From contig NC_092679.1 of the NCBI RefSeq assembly GCF_964355755.1, positions 18,900,932 to 18,964,931 on the forward strand: a DNA stretch of 64,000 bases, given 5' to 3'. Under the pieces are notes generated by a model. The model saw only the letters and a list, made by a program, of their open reading frames with translations, was not told the origin of the DNA and searched no databases. The position numbers were made by a program, and so were the translations under genes. The DNA is from Antedon mediterranea (lineage: Eukaryota; Echinodermata; Crinoidea; Comatulida; Antedonidae). This document shows positions 37,601-48,900 of this stretch, in pieces; within the stretch, counting starts at the first letter, position 1; each line of letters begins with the position of its first letter.

Positions 37601-40600
37601 CATTTTTGATTGATATCAGAGGATCCACAAGTTTGATATATACCGTATATCTTCAGGTATAATCCCACTTCGGGTCTAATCCCACCTCCTACTGTATGCC
37701 TTATTTTACAAACCAGTATATCCTTGGGTATAGTCCCAGTATTGACTTTCGGTCTGGATGTATAGGCCTCTCCCTAGCCATTTCATATTTTTATAAGTAA
37801 TGTTTAGTAATAATTTTTTTTCCTGAATCAAGGTTTCCCTGGGTATAGTCCCACCCCTTACAGTCAGCCCAATTTCGTGTTCTAGGGAGGTGGGATTACC
37901 AGAGAATATTCAGTAATATAAAACAAACTCTGAAAAAAAGTGAGGAAAGCTAATATGATTGATATGTATTTGCAATTCTTCAGTTTCCGTGTAACGGTGA
38001 ATCAATCATCAAAATAGACAAAGTAAATACCTACTAAACCTACAAGCTATAAAAAGTAATAAAAACAGACAAATAACAGCAACAATCGACATATTGTAAA
38101 TGGATAACATATGGAAAAGCTTACATCATTTTTATTTTGGGTTAAATTCAAGGAAACATATGAAGATGATTTAAACCAAAGCAAACATTTGTAATAATTT
38201 AATTTTAGCACATTACATGTACAGGAACAATGATGACTCTGTATGTTCATGGTAATGATTATTACTCTGTGGTTTGTTTAATGTTTTCAGGCTGCCAATG
38301 GAGCATTGAGTGAAACTCTTCCTGGTGTGTTGTTGCAGTATAGAGGAGTTTCCTGGTCGTAAGTGAAAGCATTTTTATCATGATGCAAAAGATAATGTCA
38401 CTAGAAAATTCCCATGCTATTTTTGTTCAAATTGTTAATCATGAAAACAAAAAGTTCTAAGGAATCAGAAATTAATACCATGGGTGAAAATCCATAAGGA
38501 CAAAATCAACCCTTAGAAGGAGATGGAAACCAGATTCAAAATATCGGGAAAATCTTTGGATATCTGCTTTAGTAATCCCATATATTTGTATAAACTTTGA
38601 TAAAGCAGATTAGTAGCCTAATTACAATACATTAACAAAATACTAATGCATAATATAGCGATAAAGCAGTAGTTTAAATTAATTCAATTTAATTTGGACA
38701 CTTCACCTTTAAAACAGTGGCACTCACAAAAAATAAAAAGCCATTTGTGGTGTGGTAAAAAAAAACCATAACATTACATCAACAAACATTAAAAGTATGG
38801 ACAGAGTATAAAAAAAAAGAAAGAAAAAGATACCATACAAAGCAACAATACAGGAGAGAATACAAAAATAAAATGTTTTTTAGTTCTTTATGGTGTAAAT
38901 TTAACTTGTCTGACTTTCCATTCCTTGTTGTATTACTAAGTATAGAATCTTGTTTTTATTACCTGAATTTTTCCCTTCTTTATATTGTGTCTTCTCACTT
39001 TCAATACGATCTCATTTAAGGAAGTATAATCAATCATGTTGTAGAAATTCCTTCACATTCATAACTGTATATAGCGTGACAGACAATGAGTCTATTTACA
39101 TCTAGAAAATTTCAAGTCATCATCAGATAAAGAGCATAACAAAACCGGTTTCATCGCTGTTGGTTGTGAACTGAATAAAATTAAAATTAAATAAATACCT
39201 TAGTGTTGTCAATTGATATCCTCTTATTGGATCAATATGGGCTTATTTTACCAGAAGCTCAGATATAAGCATTAAAGCCAATTTACAGACTAGAGGTAAT
39301 GGTAATAAACATATAGAACCTATGTTATTCCTTATAACCATTTACATATTGGATTGGGCGGTTTCCGCTCAGGATAAATACATATTATATGTGGGATAAG
39401 CTACGTCTGTGTAAATTGGCCTTTAATGAATGGTAGTACAAACAAAGTAAAATAAAAAATATAAATAAATGAATGAATGGCTTGATAAAGTTTTCTAGAG
39501 TAACAAAAAGCAACATTCCAAACTTTATGTATTTGAGGAATGCATGTTTGTAGTTTCATGATTATACATTCTCTTTTTTATTTCTTATTGTGTCATTCTG
39601 TAGTATGGGTGGTGATGGCAATCTGGAAGAATATCAAACACTCACAAGTAAGTGGTTGTATAACCAGATTTTTAAAATGTTTAAAATATTCTGTTGTTTA
39701 CATTTTTACCTTGTATTATGTTGTATGTTACAGGGATTGTGGACACAAATGTGTTATGCCGCTCTGTTAATGTCGCAACCCCTGGACCGCTCGTTGTCGA
39801 ATAAAGAAATGAAAAAAAAATGAAATAGATATTTTAAAATTACAACGTGATTCTCTTTGTGGTATATTTTAGACAATGAATTTACTATAGGCCTATTGCT
39901 CTGTTTTGTATACAACTTCCTAAATATGAAGAAAACTTTATATGACCATATATACAGTAGTCTCAGGGAAAGGCTTGGGTACGACCGTCATACGTGTTTG
40001 GTAAAAGATAGGAGGTAGGATTATATAACAATGTATTTACCAAATTCAATGTCTGAGCCTGAATTAGGGGGTGGGCTTCTACTTGGTCTCAGTCATATAC
40101 AGTAGGATTTTAGCTTTTGTGGTTTTGGTGTAACAAATTGAGTGAAGTTGTTTATAATAATATATACGCCAAAGTTTACAAACTGCTATATATAATAATT
40201 TAATAATATTTTATTTCTTGTAGATATTTTAAGGAAATACAACCCTGACATTCATGGGTATTCTGTAGGGATTGCAAGAACAGACGCACTTGGATCAAAC
40301 CTTAATTCCGCGGTCCCAGGAGCCAAGGCAGTGTAAGTTACTACACTGTCCGCTTTCACCTAACAAAACCTCAGAATATACATACACCAGGGCACACATC
40401 ATACACTAAATGCAGATGTTGACGCCTCTGTGTGTAAATTCTTTCATACAGAAAACATCAAAATTGCTGTAATAATGTCTTTTGTAGTGGCACCTTTAGT
40501 ACTTACATAATACCACAATATTTCAAGAATTCAAAGGAACATGGTTTATTCATGGAGTAAAGAATATTATTCTTTACTCCATGGTTTATTTCATATGGTT

Positions 40601-43600
40601 CTCCCAATATTACGTTAAAACAGCTCTGTCTTAAACTAGGTACAAGGGTACAGTACTACAGAAAGCAGAATTCCTTGTAATTCCCAATAGCATCCAGGTT
40701 TACCTTCATTTACAGGCATGGATTAATTCATGAATGTATGACTTGCGCACAGTTCATTTGGTTTAGAGTGTAAATACTCTAGTCAATCAATTAAACTATA
40801 TTCATTAAATGAGTTTGAATGTCAGTTAGGACATTTTTTCAGTGTACTTTTTTAGCACTTGGTGTTTACACAACTTCATTTTTAAATTGTTACTTTTTAT
40901 AGAGGCATGGAAAATCAGGCACTGAACTTGGTTGAAAAGATGAAAATTGATCCAAACGTTGACTTTGAGAACGATTGGAAACTGGTAACACTTTTCATCG
41001 GCGGTAACGATTTATGTCAATCCTGTAAAAAACCAGAAGAGCGAACTGCAGAACTTTATGTTGCAAACATAGAAAAGGCTTTAAAGATATTCCATGACGA
41101 GGTATAGAAAACAGTTATACTACTGAAAGGCCCTGTGTAAAGCTCTGTCTACACTATCAAACTATTTTGACAAAAAAAGTGTGATGTGCCCAAATATGGT
41201 AGGAATATGCCTAAATATGGTATCTTCCAATCTTCATGTCAATATATGGGCACATCACATTTTTGTCACATAACGTTTTATAGTGTAGACAGATCTTAAG
41301 AATGGTTCAATCTTTAAAAACAGAAATAGTTTCTAAAGCTCTGTCTACACTATATCAAACAAACAAAAATGTGATTTTCCCAAGTATGGTAGTGATATGC
41401 CCAGATATGGTAGTGATATGCCCAGATATGGTAGTGATATGCCCAAATATGGTAGTGATATGACATCATCATGTCCATAATCGGCACATCACATCTTGTT
41501 GTCACATACAGTTTGATAGTGTAGACAGAGGTTATATATTTTCGCTTACATTGTTGATAAATTATTGGAAATTTTATTTTTTTTTATAGTTGCCTAGAAC
41601 GTTTGTAAATGTTGTTGGTATTTTGAATGTTGAAATTATCAGGGAACTTAGGACACCAATTTGCACTGCACTTCATGTGTAAGTTTAATATTACAATACA
41701 TACAGGTTTCAAGTCATTTTATCATTGCCTAGACAATTTTATTGCTGTGGTTATTGATACCAATTTGCACTGCACTTCAGTGTAAGTTTTAATATTACAA
41801 TACATACAGGTTTCAAGTCATTTTATCATTGCCTAGACAATTTTATTGCTGTAGTTATTGATACCAATTTGCACTGCAATGTGTAAGTTTAATATTACAA
41901 TACATATTTTCAATTTAATTTTAAAATTTCTTGGTCAATGATCACCCTAATCATGGAGTAAAGATCTTTACTCCATGCCCTAATGTATTATTATATAACA
42001 ACATCTTTTCAATTTGTGTGTCTACAGTACTTTGGAATGTCCCTGTCCACTGGGATCACAGCTTCGTCTCGAGAAGGTTGTTCACCTTACCAAGCAATAC
42101 CAGGTAATATTTAGGTTTTTTAGCCTTACATTTACATAAAAACACAAATGAATGTTTTATTAGTAACTGGTATTGTTGCCTACCAATCTCAAGGTTATGG
42201 GTTCAAGTCTTGCATTTCTCCGGACACACTAACCTATGTACCGATATAGGGGAATTAGTTTGTGTGGAGAGTTTTTGTTAAAGAATTTCTAGAGTGAATA
42301 ATTGCTGTTGGTACTGTTGGCTATAAACTTGAAATATGTAGAATTTTGTTATATTATATTGTGATACTGTTAACTTTGTATTTACTAGGCATTCCTTCAG
42401 TCAGCTGTAGATAGTGGCAAATATGATGATAAGGAAGATTTTACTGTTGCATATCAGCCTATGTTTCATGACACTGATATTCCTAGGCTTGAGGTAAGAC
42501 ATGATATTCTACATTTATGATAGAAAAATTTAAAGTGATGATTTTATGCTGAAAAAAAATCTTCAATTTTGTTTTATAATAAAAGATTTATCAAATTGTA
42601 CTGCTTTTTATATAGACATGTGTTTTTTCTGTTGTCTAATTTTTTTATTTCTGAACATTTGAAAGATAAACAATTTCCTTCCTTTTTTTTTCAGGATGGC
42701 TCTCCAGATTTTTCATATTTTGCACCAGATTGCTTTCACTTCAGCGGTATAGGACACGCTGCTGCTGCTATTGCTCTCTGGAACAATATGGTACATGGTC
42801 TCAGAATTTCACCAACCACACATATGTCTACACTATCAAACTTTATGTTAAAATTGTGATGTGCCCATATATGGACATGATAATGTCATATCACTATCAC
42901 TGGGCACATTACACTTTTTGTCCAACTGGTTTGATAATGTAGACAGAGCTTCAGGCTCAAATGCCTAAATGAAAAGGACATGATTTTGTCTCACTTATCT
43001 TCCTATATTGTGCAGAACCTTGTTTGAGTACAGTCCCACATGATATTGCATATCAAGTTCTTTTTGTTGGGACAAAGTTCTGACAGTAGGATTTGAGTTT
43101 AACTCTACCCTTCAAAAACATAATTTTTTTAAATTGTAGGGAGCTTCCGAGGTAAACTCTCATGGTCCCTTTGACATGTAAGGGCATAGGCAGTTTGAGA
43201 GAGTTGAGAGGTCATAGACATCAGTGACTGTATACACCAATCATACTTTGATAGGAGAATTTGTTAAGAAGCTGAAGTGTGAATACAGCCACTGAATTTG
43301 TATTGCTGAAACTTGTACATACTATATTTAATAACTCTTTTCTTTATTCAGTTTCAACGAGTAGGATCCAAGGATACCGTTTGGAAATATCAGTCCATCA
43401 ACTGTCCAAGTGAAGATTTCCCGTACCTGTACACAAATGTGAACAGTGCACCAGAATTCCAAGTCAATGAGAAGAACAATCTTCAACAAAAGCAACAAAA
43501 GAAAGATAACTACAAAACACAGTTGCAGAGAGAAGACATTGATGTCATGGGATGGAATGCTGAAGATGACTCTACTAAGGAGTCGCTTTCGAAAGGTTCC

Positions 43601-43711
43601 ATTGTTTCTATAGCCTTAGGAGTCATCCTTCTTGTAGGATTGTGTGTGATCGTAGTAGTTGTAATTAAAAGAAAGAAGCTTATTGGAAGAAAGGGATATG
43701 TAAAAGTTTAA
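34617..43711 (+). CDS. Phospholipase B1-like GDSL lipase, membrane-anchored (copy A)
   Basis: Fourteen exons: 34617-34722, 35503-35562, 35952-36022, 37078-37144, 37424-37482, 38291-38358, 39604-39647, 40224-40332, 40903-41101, 41590-41678, 42028-42103, 42389-42493, 42695-42790, 43352-43711. They join in phase to 1509 nt (502 aa). It is an ecto-lipase removing acyl chains from phospholipids. Residues 1-20 form a signal peptide. [16 protein letters not shown] has nucleophile Ser119 (block I), AVPGAKA is block [10 protein letters not shown] has Asn230 (block III), and APDCFHFS has Asp363 and His366 (block V). Near the C-terminus [20 protein letters not shown] is a transmembrane helix followed by a basic cytoplasmic tail. 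Mammalian PLB1 carries four such domains; this gene has one. AATAAA near 43744 suits poly(A) addition. Copy B follows 2.2 kb downstream. Confidence 0.93.
34885..35082. mobile_element. Foldback MITE with 31-bp perfect TIRs
   Basis: 34885-34915 begins CTATAACGAGGCATTTAATA and is exactly inverted at 35052-35082. The 136 bp between include TGTTTCGAGAAAC and CTCATCATCAG. No coding potential. It lies in intron 1 of phospholipase B copy A. Confidence 0.88.
37640..37920. repeat. Repeat with recurring GGGTATAGTCCCA motifs
   Basis: GGTATAATCCCAC, GGTCTAATCCCACCTCC, TTGGGTATAGTCCCAG and CTGGGTATAGTCCCACCCC recur, and GGAGGTGGGATTACCAGAGA is the inverse at the right end. A related piece is at 35737-35780. 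It looks like a diverged interspersed repeat in intron 5 of the phospholipase gene. Its boundaries are uncertain. Confidence 0.45.
39271..39427. mobile_element. 157-bp MITE with AAAGGCCAATTTACA-type TIRs
   Basis: The left end ATTAAAGCCAATTTACAGAC is inverted at the right end, whose reverse complement is ATTAAAGGCCAATTTACACA plus GAC. It sits in intron 6 of phospholipase B copy A. The ends resemble those of the ~1-kb element at 58380-59386 (AAGGCCCATTTACAC). Confidence 0.8.
40551..40583. mobile_element. 33-bp palindrome with 7-bp flanking duplication
   Basis: The arms CATGGAGTAAAGAAT and ATTCTTTACTCCATG are perfectly inverted around a 3-bp centre. GTTTATT lies directly on both sides (40544-40550 and 40584-40590), as expected for a target-site duplication. 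It is intronic in phospholipase B copy A. Confidence 0.8.
41139..41299. mobile_element. MITE, GTCTACACTATC family
   Basis: AAAGCTCTGTCTACACTATC on the left is matched by inverted ATAGTGTAGACAGATCTTA on the right. Inside are AGTGTGATGTGCCCAAATAT and TATGGGCACATCACA. Intronic in phospholipase B copy A. Confidence 0.9.
41334..41534. mobile_element. MITE, GTCTACACTATC family, with expanded inner repeat
   Basis: It has the same termini as the neighbour at 41139-41299. The centre has four tandem ~21-bp units of GGTAGTGATATGCCCAGATA type (about 41383-41463), so this copy is longer than its relatives. Confidence 0.9.
41655..41899. repeat. ~104-bp tandem triplication including an exon end and its splice donor
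   Basis: ACCAATTTGCACTGCA starts at 41655 (inside exon 10 of phospholipase B copy A), 41759 and 41863. Each copy runs through a GTGTAAGT donor-like site and then TAATATTACAATACATA. Using either downstream donor would add an immediate TAA stop, so the first donor is assumed for the gene model. Confidence 0.9.
41952..41977. mobile_element. 26-bp perfect palindrome with 7-bp flanking duplication
   Basis: CATGGAGTAAAGA is followed directly by its exact reverse complement. CCCTAAT lies immediately on both sides (41945-41951 and 41978-41984). It has the same arm sequence as the palindrome at 40551-40583. Confidence 0.82.
42165..42225 (+). mobile_element. tRNA-like SINE head
   Basis: AGTAACTGGTATTGTTGCC is followed by CAATCTCAAGGTTATGGGTTCAAGTC, which contains a box-B match (GGTTCAAGTC). 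The body continues to about 42320 without similarity to coding sequence. It is intronic in phospholipase B copy A. No intact cloverleaf. Confidence 0.4.
42824..42951. mobile_element. MITE, GTCTACACTATC family
   Basis: GTCTACACTATCAAACTTTA, GTGATGTGCCCATATATGG and inverted GATAATGTAGACAGAGCT on the right. It begins only about 33 bp after phospholipase copy A exon 13. Confidence 0.88.
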
Positions 43712-45934
43712 GATATTAAATGTGCAGCAAATACAGGTCACCTAAATAAAGATTTATTAACACCATGTAATCGTATTCACCATCCATGCATTAGGCTAAT
43801 GGAAACATATTTCAAATTTTAAAAGTCTTGTGTTGTATTTAAATCAATAACATTTTAAGCTCTGTCTACACTATCAAACCAGTTTGACAAAAAAAAGTGT
43901 GATATACCCAAATATGGTAGTGATATAACATCATCATGTCCATATATGGGCACATCACACTTTTTTGTCACATAAAGTTTGATAGTGTAGACAGAGATAA
44001 GAGAAGTTTCTTTTTAATGAATTCTGATCAGAATTTAAAGGAAATTAGTGGTCTTGTTTGGTGAATATGGCCACTATTTTCCTAGATATAAAAACAAATA
44101 GTGAATTGGAGAGCACCTGTATTTCCATGCTAAGCAAAAGAAGAAGAAGAAGAAGAAAAATGCAAAATACAATGCAGGTAGATAAGATAGTTATATTATT
44201 ATTATTAAGATAATTGTCTCATTTTGTTTTATCTAATTATGTATATTTTAAATCATCTAACTTTACTATCTACTTTAAACAAATCCTTGGAAAAATCATA
44301 CAACTATGATTGGTTTCCTTAGTATATTATTTAGAAATACAATTATTGTTGATAATGAGTACAAATTTGTATATAATGAAATATATTAATGATATAAGTG
44401 TATATTACAAGTTACAAAATGTGTTTTTACTCATCACTGTTTAGTGCTTATTATTATGTTATTATATGTTGATATAGAGTTTGTGGTACACGACGTATAT
44501 TAGTTATGAAAAGAACTGTTGAGTTTCTCAAAGTTTCGATCAATATATCAGGAGTGAGTTATGTTATAATTGTGTTTTGGCATAGGGCTGTCACCTGAGT
44601 GCGTTATGTTAATCTGTGTGGCTAAAATAAAGTATTATAACAAAATATCCTTTTTTTAATCTTGTATATGTTTAAATGAGTTTTTTGTATTATATGTATT
44701 AAAATTAAATGTTAAAATATTGATATTTTGATATTATACTTATTTTCACACAACTCCATCAAAGTCTGAAGAGCCTAAACCTTTGTTTTTAACCCAGTTT
44801 GTTTCCTTAACCCAGTTTGTTTTTTTTAACCCAGTGATCCATATCTTTCAATATATTAGGTCATGCATGATATTGGAAAGTTGAGATCTTTGCAAAACCT
44901 TTTCTAACTGGTCAACAAAGGAATAGTGTTTTATGAAAAGCTTTCTTTCTGATGGTTTTATTTTGCTTTAGCTTTTTGCTTATATTATTGTATCTCCTTG
45001 AGATCCAGCCTCTGGTAGTACCCACTACATTGTTGTTTAATTCATTTGCCGCCTTTGGATTGAAATAAGGTACCTATATTTTCATCCTTTTGTACCTTAC
45101 ATTGTTTATGTACTTGATAGGTGTATTTATTCTACTTGACTAGTATGTATTGGTTCCTGATTACGGTTGTTAAGGAGTTGATTCAAAGTTTACTCAACGT
45201 TGATTGTTTTTCAGTTTCAGTCATATGACCTGTCAGAACTAATCTTTAATCTTTGACCTTTAATATCAGATATTTATGTGTGTATTTTGCAATATCTTGA
45301 TATTGTGAATGAACATGTGACATGTTCATGAATGTTTAGTAATAATCCACTAGATTGAATAATAACTCTATGGTAAGTATAAATGTCATGGTGTAGTTTG
45401 AATTGTAATTGTTTAAACCATAAGCTATACAAACATAGCAAGTTGTCTATTTCTATATACAAATTATTCAGACAATAGTTTTTGCAGGTTTTTGTATTGT
45501 TAAGTTCCATGTAAGAACAGGTGTTATTCAATTATGGATTATTTTAAAGTATGTGATATTTTTGCCCTTATTTAAATGTGTCTCAGTAGTATTCAATGAC
45601 TAGTATATAATATGCATTGTGTTGGAGGGGGCTGCATGATACAGCTATTCTATTGTACCTGTTTTAAAGGTATGTTTACACAGGATTTTGTGACATATTA
45701 CTACAGTAGGTCAGTGATATACGTACCAAAGTAATAAAATGTACATAGGAGGAACATTTTGTTATAACTTCACCTTTAAAGAGGAAAAACTGCTGGATAC
45801 CGTGCACAGCGTCGCTAATACAAACAAACTTGTCACTTGAAATTGCGTAAAGTTATTCTTTGTTTTCATATGGATTACTAAACTAATTGAATTATTCTAT
45901 ATTTTCTATCAACAGTATATTTGAAAACATTGTA
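43712..45934. other. Intergenic between the two phospholipase B genes
   Basis: It contains copy A's poly(A) region (AATAAA near 43744), a MITE at 43856-43998, an AGAAGAAGAAGA run near 44140, and three TTAACCCAGTTTGTT-type repeats at 44790-44835. Near 44988, TATCTCCTTGAGATCCAGCC resembles the unit tandemly repeated in an intron of copy B. I see no exon. Confidence 0.55.
43856..43998. mobile_element. MITE, GTCTACACTATC family (best-preserved copy)
   Basis: AAGCTCTGTCTACACTATCA on the left and TGATAGTGTAGACAGAGA on the right. The inside is nearly palindromic: AGTGTGATATACCCAAATAT against ATATGGGCACATCACACT. It lies ~145 bp downstream of the copy A stop codon. Confidence 0.92.
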
Positions 45935-48900
45935 ATGCGCATACACTTATATTGTGTTCTGTTTCTACTTGTATTTTCATCTACCTCTTGCTATAACTGT
46001 AAGTACAAGCATTCTATGTGTGCTTTGAAAATAAATCATTCTGTCATTTTAAAATAACTTTTGAAATTTGGACCAGTTTTTACAATTTTTTAATTTAATT
46101 GGTATATCATTGAAATAATTATTTTATTGAAAATGTGTAGCTTTTATATAAGCAATATGTAACACATCAATAACTAAGGGCAAAACGCCAAAATGTATTC
46201 AATACTATGTTTTTACATATAAATTTATATGTTTGTACTTTATTGTTAACTGTTTTTAATGTATTGCTTTATGTTTCAAACCTGTTAGTGGCGGTAATTA
46301 TCGCTGCTGGTTTCGATAAAATAAATAACTTCATACAAAATGCTTATTTTGTTATACAGCAAGATGGCAACGATTTAAAGAGATTGTTGCTGGATTGCAA
46401 GAATATGATGAACAGTTACAGAATCTGAATAAAGCTGGACATGACCCACAAGGTGAAGAAATCAAGGTATGAAGGTGAAGTCAAGGGGTGCTACTCCGCT
46501 GCCTAAATTCACAAGCATAAACTGCCTAGCAAAATCCAAAAAATTAGAAATACATGTATTTCAACCCAGAACCTTCTGCTTGAAATGCAGACGTCCTACC
46601 ATTAGACCATTAAAGTTCAATTGGATAGTGACTTTTTAATACTCTCGACGTGGTATGATGAAATAACATGTTAATGTGTTAATCTAATCATCATTATTAT
46701 TTTCTATTAGAATGAATTCATGTCTGACTTTCCCTGTCCACCGTCCAAATCAACCGAAAAACCAAAATCAGGTATGTTCTTATTTTTTTGGTTTTTTTTG
46801 TATGTCAAATTGATTCTGCTGCAGTAATTTTTTTTTACTGCAATAATAACGTATTGTTTTTGTTTCAATTTATGAGCATATGAGTCACTTTCAAATGTAT
46901 ATTGCAACCAAAAAACTTGATAAGCGTAAACAAAATATTGCTACTGCAGTAACTGCAGGTGGAATAATTTGACATGATTCCTAACAAAACTGTAGTTTCA
47001 TTTATTTTTCCCTGTTATGCTTTTTTCTGTATTAGTCTACTATGCTTTATTTTAATCTTTATGATATATGATATTGTACATTGTATTTAAAAGCTGATGA
47101 CATAGACGCTATAACAATTATGAATAACAAAGTTATATCTTTTTTTGTAGTCAATCAGTTGCGGCCAGGTGATATTGATGTTATTGCAGCATTAGGGGAC
47201 TCATTAACTGTAAGAATTATTTTCACATCATTGGAATATTTGTAAAATATTGGATTTAAAAAAAAGACATTTTAATTACCGGTATAAGAATTTCTTTTAA
47301 AATATTTATATTATATATATATATATTTATTTTTGAAGGCTGCAAATGGAGCTGAGGCACGTACATTAATTGGTGTTTTAACTCAATTTAGAGGAGTTTC
47401 TTGGTCGTAAGTTTTGTTTAAATTTGTATTATTATCCCATAACTTTTTGTAAATGGGGACCTCTACTGGACTAAGTTAACTCTGATTACATACCTTTAAA
47501 ATTATGTAAGAATTAATTGGTAATTATTTGCTTTTTCTTTCTCTTAGGATTGGTGGTGATGATGATATAACCGAAATTCGAAGTCTAGGAAGTAAGAGAA
47601 ACAAATTGTTTAGAAATTGTTTCGTAGTCTTTGGAAAATTTACTGTAGCTTGGTGCCTACAATGTGATATACAACTATATAGGCACTTATTACTCTGTTC
47701 TATCCAGGCTGTTTACTTTACTTACTTAATACTTTTTTCTTTAAGATGTATTCAAATACTACAACCCATCAGTTTACGGATACTCAACAGGTACAGGAAA
47801 TGAAAAAAGAGCCAATTCTAAATTTAATGTAGCCGTTCCAGGGGCTGTATCGGAGTAAGTGTCATGGTAAATGTTTTCAAAATAATGTCCAGTGGCTGTA
47901 TAATGAATATATTCCATTGTTGTTAATAGTCATGGATGACTTGAAGGTATACAATAATACTAATACGGTAATAGAATCCTCATTGACATAGGACATATTT
48001 ATGTATTACTCAATACATAATCTGTTTACACAGTACTATATTTCATGCAATGTTCTTTTTTTTTTATTGATGTCTTTACTACAAATGAAAGTTCATACAA
48101 ATTTGTTTTGCTTTATAGGGACATGGCAGTACAAGCTGGTGAACTTATAAAGAGGTTGAAAAATGATCCAAACACAGACTTCTACAATGATTGGAAAATC
48201 ATCACTTTATTCATTGGGGGAAACGATCTATGTGGATGGTGCGACAATCAGGAAAGATTCACGGGTGATCAGTTTGAGGCCAACATAAAAGAAGCGCTAG
48301 ACATTTTCCACAGCACTGTAAGTTTCAAAATTGTCTGTCTTGACTAATAGTATCTGGTCCTAACGCTTTGTACCCACTAGGATGCAACGCAAGGATGTAA
48401 GCCGCAACATAAACGAATTGATCAATCAAAAGCAATGGATTTCTTGCTTCAAGATTTTTTCGTAATGTTAACCATAAACTTCAGGTAGAGAAACTGTCAT
48501 ATTTTTTTTTGTGTTATATAAAGAATGTCTTGTGTGTTTGCAGGTGCCCAGGGCTCTTGTAAATGTGGTGAACATCATGGACCTCACACAGTTGTCATTG
48601 TTAAAGGGAGTTGTATGTAGTGTTGTTCATCTGTAAGTAACATGCACATTTGAGTTGAGTTACCAAGCAGGCAGAGGCATATGGCCATAGGCTAGAATCA
48701 GCACAGGCTCTTCTCGATCATAGTTCTGATACAAATCTTCAGTGGATGGACTTAAAACTGAAGGTCCAGTGTACATATATGACTTGTATAGCACAAGAAT
48801 AGGAGTTACCCGTAGTGGTGTAACGCAGAGGCCTGAGGCCCCTGGTTTGAAAACCTTAAGTGGTTCTCCAACGCTGGAGGCCTTGGGCATTTTTAGCCTT

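Noticed and set aside
42600-42860. Longer open frames running through phospholipase copy A exon 13 into the intron and MITE
   Set aside because: The frame beyond 42790 is MITE sequence. Splicing at GT 42791 keeps the family-wide frame and matches the 96-nt exon of copy B.
46558-46616. Possible tRNA-Glu gene on the minus strand
   Set aside because: The anticodon arm is good but the T-arm is degraded and there is no pairing acceptor stem, so it is treated as a SINE or pseudo-tRNA.
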